Assembly: GCA_023434425.1 (NCBI GenBank)
Contig: JAEYSS010000046.1
Span: 1 to 8,427 of the forward strand
Direction of reading: 5' to 3'
Length of the DNA: 8,427 nt
Source of the DNA: Pseudomonadota bacterium
Lineage (GTDB): Bacteria; Pseudomonadota; Alphaproteobacteria; Ferrovibrionales; Ferrovibrionaceae
Numbering within the stretch: position 1 is the first letter of the stretch; each line of letters opens with the position of its first letter. Shown here in pieces: positions 5,582 through 8,427 of the stretch. The notes below the pieces were generated by a model that saw only the letters and a list, made by a program, of their open reading frames with translations, made no database searches and was not told the DNA's origin. The position numbers were made by a program, and so were the translations under genes.

Positions 5582-5612
5582 GGCTGCCGGGCGCCAACCC
5601 CGCCCGGCAGCC
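5582..5612 (+). other. strong hairpin in the flgE-flgK intergenic region
   Basis: GGCTGCCGGGCG (5582-5593) and CGCCCGGCAGCC (5601-5612) pair perfectly over 12 bp with the 7-nt loop CCAACCC. An added T-G pair at the base is possible. The next bases are GACACCACC, with no T tract, so it is not a standard intrinsic terminator. It starts 9 bp after the flgE stop and ends 13 bp before the flgK ribosome-binding site. The likely role is protecting the flgE mRNA 3' end or partial attenuation, giving more hook protein than junction protein. That role is inference. Confidence 0.8.
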
Positions 5613-5641
5613 GACACCACCACCCAGAAAGGTTCCGTGTC

Positions 5642-7069
5642 ATGTCTTTGAGCGCCGCCCTCAACACTGCCGTCATCGGCCTGCAGACCCTGCAGAGCCA
5701 GACGCGCATTGCGGCGGGCAACGTCTCGAACGCGCAGAACCCGGAATACTCCCGCAAGGTCGCCACCCTGACCACTCCGGCGGCCCAAGGCCTGCCGCAG
5801 GCAGCTTTGGTCTCCAGCGTCACCCGTGCGATCGCCCCGGAAATCCAGCAGGACTTCTATACCGCCAATGCCGACTATGGCCGCCTGCAGATGCAGTTGG
5901 GCTATTCGAAGGAACTGGCCGAAGTCCTGGATGCCACCAATACCACGGGTGACCAGCCGACCATCCTGGCGATGATGACCCGCTTCGAGGATGCCTGGAA
6001 GCAGCTCGAAGCCACACCGGAAAACAACGACTTCAAAAGCCTGGTTGTGCAGCGCGGCAGCGAGCTGGCGACCGAAATCCGCCGGCTGAACGGTCTGCAG
6101 TCCGAACTGCAAAATCGTGCCCAGCAAAACATCCAGACCGACATCGAGTCTATCAACACCGCCACGGTCAAGATCGCCGAACTGAACAACAAGATCGCAT
6201 CGCTGAGTGCTGCCGGCACGCCGGTGGGCGACCTGGAAGACCTGCGCGATGCAGAGATCAAGCGCCTTTCAGACAAGGTTGGCGTTCGCACCCTCACCAA
6301 CGATCGTGGCGAAGTTTTCGTTTATACCACCGGCGGCGTTCAGCTAGTCGGGACGACTGCGCAGCAGTTCGAGTATGTCGAGACCGCGAACCCGCCAACC
6401 TACCCGCAGGCCGGCATCTATCTGGAGGGCTCCGGCACCGATGTGACCGGTGGTTTCCTGAACGGCTCGACCCGCGCTTCGCTGGACTATCTCGACGTCA
6501 CAACGACCGGCCTGGCCTCAAGCGATCCGAATATCGGCACGCTGGCAAAGTTCTTCAATCAGCTCGACACGTTTGCGGCCAATCTGCACGATGTGGTGAA
6601 TACCGCTTTCGGTGGCGTCTTTTTCGATTACAGCGCACCGGTCGGTACGCCGCCGAATGAAGCCGGCCTGCTCATTGTTGAAACTGGTGTGGCGGGTGAC
6701 CCTAGCACGCTGGATGCGACCGTAGCCGGCGCCGTCCAGCAGGCGATGCGCAATACCACGATGACGAATGCGCAGATCAACCGCACGACGGATCCGAACG
6801 GCCTGGTCGTCGCCAATGTCAACATCTTCGGTGTCGCCAACAGCATTCTGTCCTACCAGGCTCGCGCCGCCGCCGACAATGAGTTACAGCGCGACACATC
6901 GGAGCGGCTGCAGCACACGCTGGACCAGAAATTCCGCAACATTACCGGCGTCAACATCGACGACGAGCTTGCGCAGCTGCAGCTTCTGCAGAACAATTAT
7001 GCCGCGCTGGCCAATGTCATGAACACGATCACGCAGATGTTCGACACACTCGTCAACATCGGGAGGTAA
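5642..7069 (+). CDS. flgK: flagellar hook-associated protein 1 FlgK
   Basis: FlgK (HAP1) is the first hook-filament junction protein, assembled on the hook tip below FlgL. The N-terminus has the axial-family helix with NVSNAQNPEYSRK (27-39), where NPEYSRK marks FlgK, not a rod or hook protein. Residues about 85-220 are long, probably helical and coiled-coil, including RFEDAWKQLEATPEN and repeated leucine-spaced segments. The C-terminus NIDDELAQLQLLQNNYAALA (438-457) followed by NVMNTITQMFDTLVNIGR is the conserved D0 helix. It has 475 residues against about 550 in enteric FlgK, so the outer domain is probably reduced. There is no cysteine. AGAAAGG (5626-5632) is the ribosome-binding site. It follows flgE by 69 bp and precedes flgL by 3 bp, so it is part of the same transcript. 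Confidence 0.94.
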   Translation: MSLSAALNTAVIGLQTLQSQTRIAAGNVSNAQNPEYSRKVATLTTPAAQGLPQAALVSSVTRAIAPEIQQDFYTANADYGRLQMQLGYSKELAEVLDATNTTGDQPTILAMMTRFEDAWKQLEATPENNDFKSLVVQRGSELATEIRRLNGLQSELQNRAQQNIQTDIESINTATVKIAELNNKIASLSAAGTPVGDLEDLRDAEIKRLSDKVGVRTLTNDRGEVFVYTTGGVQLVGTTAQQFEYVETANPPTYPQAGIYLEGSGTDVTGGFLNGSTRASLDYLDVTTTGLASSDPNIGTLAKFFNQLDTFAANLHDVVNTAFGGVFFDYSAPVGTPPNEAGLLIVETGVAGDPSTLDATVAGAVQQAMRNTTMTNAQINRTTDPNGLVVANVNIFGVANSILSYQARAAADNELQRDTSERLQHTLDQKFRNITGVNIDDELAQLQLLQNNYAALANVMNTITQMFDTLVNIGR

Positions 7070-7072
7070 ATC

Positions 7073-8125
7073 ATGGTCGCACTCGTAGGCACCACCCAAT
7101 TCGCCACCCAGCTCGATGTGACCCGGAATATCCGGCTGCTGAACCTGCAGCTGAACCGGCAGAACCAGCAGCTCGCCGACGGACGCTATGCCGACGGCCT
7201 GATCGGTGTTTCACAGCGCGCCCAGGAATTGGGCAACCTGAAATCCGAAATCGGCACGGTCAACAACTACAAGAGCGCGGTGCAGTCGGCGCAGAACCGG
7301 ACCAACCTCTACGCCCTCACCATCGAAGAGATCATCGATATCGCCGTCGAGGCGCAGGATACGATGATCAAGAATCGCGACCCGTATTTCGCCGCCAGCG
7401 CGGCGCCGGACACGCAGGCGAATCTTCTGCTCGACCGCATCGGCGGCCTGCTGCAGACCAAGGACGGCGACCGCTATCTGTTCGCTGGCACCAACTATAC
7501 CCAGAATCCGATGAACGGCACGATTTCGGGCCTGCCGACGGTCTACGGCGCCAACGCCGTCCCGGGCGTCGACTACGACCCCTTCGTGGCGTTCACGGCA
7601 CCGGCTGCCTTCCCCGGCACGACCCAGTACGCGACCGCGAATGAATTCTATATCAATCCGAACCCGACAGCGCCGGGCACCTATGACAATTTCTACGATA
7701 CGACCAATACGACGCTTTATACCGACGACAACGAGCAGTTGAGCTATGGCGTCTCGGCTGCGGAAGGTGGCTTCCAGATTCTGGTCGATGCCATCATCCG
7801 CTTCCGAGATGCCACGCAGGACATCGCCGGCAACCCGGACAATTATCAGGCCCGCGTCGACCAGGCCCGCACCCAGCTCAACGACGCGATCTCCTCGCTG
7901 AAGTCGATCGCGTCGCGCAATGGTTACAAGCAGCAGCAGCTGACCGAAGTCATGCAGCGCCATGACCGCGCACTGGACGTTCTGAAGGTCCGCGTCGGCA
8001 GCATCGAGAATGTCGATATCGGCGAGGTTTCGGTCAACATCAAGAACCTGCAGACCACGCTGGAAGCGTCCTACGTGATCACGCGCGACAGCCTGCAGCT
8101 TTCGCTGGTCAACTTCCTCCGCTAA
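7073..8125 (+). CDS. flgL: flagellar hook-associated protein 3 FlgL
   Basis: FlgL (HAP3) is the second junction protein, linking FlgK to the flagellin filament, and is a flagellin relative. The N-terminal helix TRNIRLLNLQLNRQNQQLADG (17-37 region) and the following coiled-coil resemble the flagellin D0/D1 domain. GDRYLFAGT (132-140) is a typical FlgL motif. The C-terminal helix (about 285-350), with NIKNLQTTLEASY near 323-335 and ending in SLVNFLR, closes the flagellin-like fold. The middle (141-230) is rich in Tyr, Asn, Pro and Thr and is probably the surface domain. Length is 350 residues against 317 in Salmonella. There is no cysteine. GGGAGG (7061-7066) overlaps the end of flgK, pointing to translational coupling. 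A divergent flagellin is the alternative, less likely given the flgK partner and motif. Confidence 0.92.
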   Translation: MVALVGTTQFATQLDVTRNIRLLNLQLNRQNQQLADGRYADGLIGVSQRAQELGNLKSEIGTVNNYKSAVQSAQNRTNLYALTIEEIIDIAVEAQDTMIKNRDPYFAASAAPDTQANLLLDRIGGLLQTKDGDRYLFAGTNYTQNPMNGTISGLPTVYGANAVPGVDYDPFVAFTAPAAFPGTTQYATANEFYINPNPTAPGTYDNFYDTTNTTLYTDDNEQLSYGVSAAEGGFQILVDAIIRFRDATQDIAGNPDNYQARVDQARTQLNDAISSLKSIASRNGYKQQQLTEVMQRHDRALDVLKVRVGSIENVDIGEVSVNIKNLQTTLEASYVITRDSLQLSLVNFLR

Positions 8126-8183
8126 GGCGGATTTCCGGGCTTTCGGCCGGCCGGCGGGGCACCCCGCCGGTTGCGATTCCGCC
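8126..8183 (+). terminator. nested hairpins after flgL, possible terminator
   Basis: CCGGCGGGG (8151-8159) and CCCCGCCGG (8162-8170) are perfect inverted 9-mers forming a very stable stem with a tight loop (practically 8 bp plus 4 nt). Around it, GGCGGA (8126-8131) can pair with TCCGCC (8178-8183). No clear T run follows the stem, so rho-independent termination is plausible but not canonical. Position at the end of the flgEKL cluster supports an end-of-transcript role. Confidence 0.5.
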
Positions 8184-8198
8184 ACTATTGCCTATATT
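8171..8198 (+). promoter_or_regulatory. candidate promoter of cysS
   Basis: TTGCGA (8171-8176) and TATATT (8193-8198) are 4/6 and 5/6 matches to the housekeeping hexamers, 16 bp apart. Transcription would start near 8205, about 20 nt before the cysS ATG. The -35 box abuts the hairpin that may end the flagellar transcript. Confidence 0.45.
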
Positions 8199-8225
8199 CC
8201 GGACCATCAACCTGGGCCCCGGAAA

Positions 8226-8427
8226 ATGGACATTCAGCTCTACAACACCCTCACCCGCCAGAAGGAAATCTTCCGGCCGCTCGATCCGCAGCGGGTGACC
8301 ATGTATGTCTGCGGCCCCACCGTCTACAACTACGCCCATATCGGCAATGCCCGCCCGGCCGTGGTATTCGACACCCTGTATCGCCTTTTGCAGAAGAACT
8401 TCCCGAAGGTGGTCTACGCCCGCAACG
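8226..8427 (+). CDS. cysS: cysteinyl-tRNA synthetase, 5' part cut by the window edge
   Basis: This class I aminoacyl-tRNA synthetase charges tRNA-Cys with cysteine. Only the first 67 residues are visible (about 460 expected). LYNTLTRQKEIF (5-16) and MYVCGPTVYNYAHIGNARP (26-44) are the diagnostic opening of CysS. C29 is one of the zinc ligands that select cysteine, and HIGN (38-41) is the ATP-binding HIGH motif, here with Asn in place of the last His, a variant I recall in alphaproteobacterial enzymes. The start is ATG with a modest GGAAA ahead of it. It follows flgL by 100 bp and has its own promoter candidate, so it is functionally separate from the flagellar cluster. Confidence 0.96.
   Translation, partial: MDIQLYNTLTRQKEIFRPLDPQRVTMYVCGPTVYNYAHIGNARPAVVFDTLYRLLQKNFPKVVYARN

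Noticed and set aside
8157..8174. Possible second sigma-54 promoter before cysS (GGGGCACC...TTGC)
   Set aside because: The GG and GC dinucleotides are not 10 bp apart; with TTGC fixed at 8171-8174 the -24 element is missing.
7211..8185. 324-residue minus-strand open frame opposite flgL
   Set aside because: A shadow of flgL: composition mirrors its codons (many Arg, Val, Asp) and no family is recognisable.
1..8427. Mobile element, CRISPR array, tRNA, toxin-antitoxin or defence system
   Set aside because: No transposase, integrase, spaced repeats, tRNA-like cloverleaf or defence-type domain was seen; all larger frames are assigned to ordinary families.

Overview
The window is high-GC DNA with densely packed genes on both strands. 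It looks like an alphaproteobacterium, probably Rhodospirillales-like. The evidence for this is an ethylmalonyl-CoA-pathway dehydrogenase, a small HIG1-type twin-transmembrane protein next to a PduO-type cobalamin adenosyltransferase, a sigma-54-driven flgE-flgK-flgL cluster with paired palindromes resembling the Caulobacter ftr elements, and a HIGN-type cysteinyl-tRNA synthetase. The genus cannot be fixed by eye.

Left part (1-3990), metabolism. A short leader with a small GC hairpin and a run of 13 C precedes a gene for (2S)-methylsuccinyl-CoA dehydrogenase (mcd-like, 90-1802). It converges on a minus-strand PLP-dependent threonine/serine dehydratase (1799-2743), and the two stop codons share one CTAG. 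The dehydratase is divergent from a small ArsR-type repressor gene (2808-3119). The 64 bp between them hold a near-perfect inverted repeat lying across promoter-like boxes for both directions. Next come a 65-residue twin-membrane-segment protein (3190-3387) and a cob(I)alamin adenosyltransferase (3397-3990). An inferred metabolic link is propionyl-CoA: the ethylmalonyl-CoA pathway releases it, threonine deamination leads to it through 2-oxobutyrate, and the mutases that handle ethylmalonyl-CoA and methylmalonyl-CoA need the adenosylcobalamin that the adenosyltransferase makes.

Right part (3991-8125), flagellar hook. A 202-bp regulatory region carries two 15-bp CGGCA-N5-TGCCG palindromes plus a degenerate third copy, an AT-rich stretch, and a textbook sigma-54 -24/-12 promoter. 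It drives flgE (hook), flgK and flgL (the two hook-filament junction proteins). The flgE-flgK gap holds a perfect 12-bp hairpin; flgK and flgL are 3 bp apart. All three proteins lack cysteine, as is usual for exported axial flagellar proteins.

Right edge (8126-8427). A hairpin-rich gap that may end the flagellar transcript is followed by a housekeeping-type promoter candidate and the start of cysS, cut by the window edge.

I found no mobile element, CRISPR array, tRNA or rRNA, and no clearly undescribed system. The most informative signals are regulatory: the sigma-54/palindrome module at 4013-4151 and the ArsR-type operator at 2781-2802.
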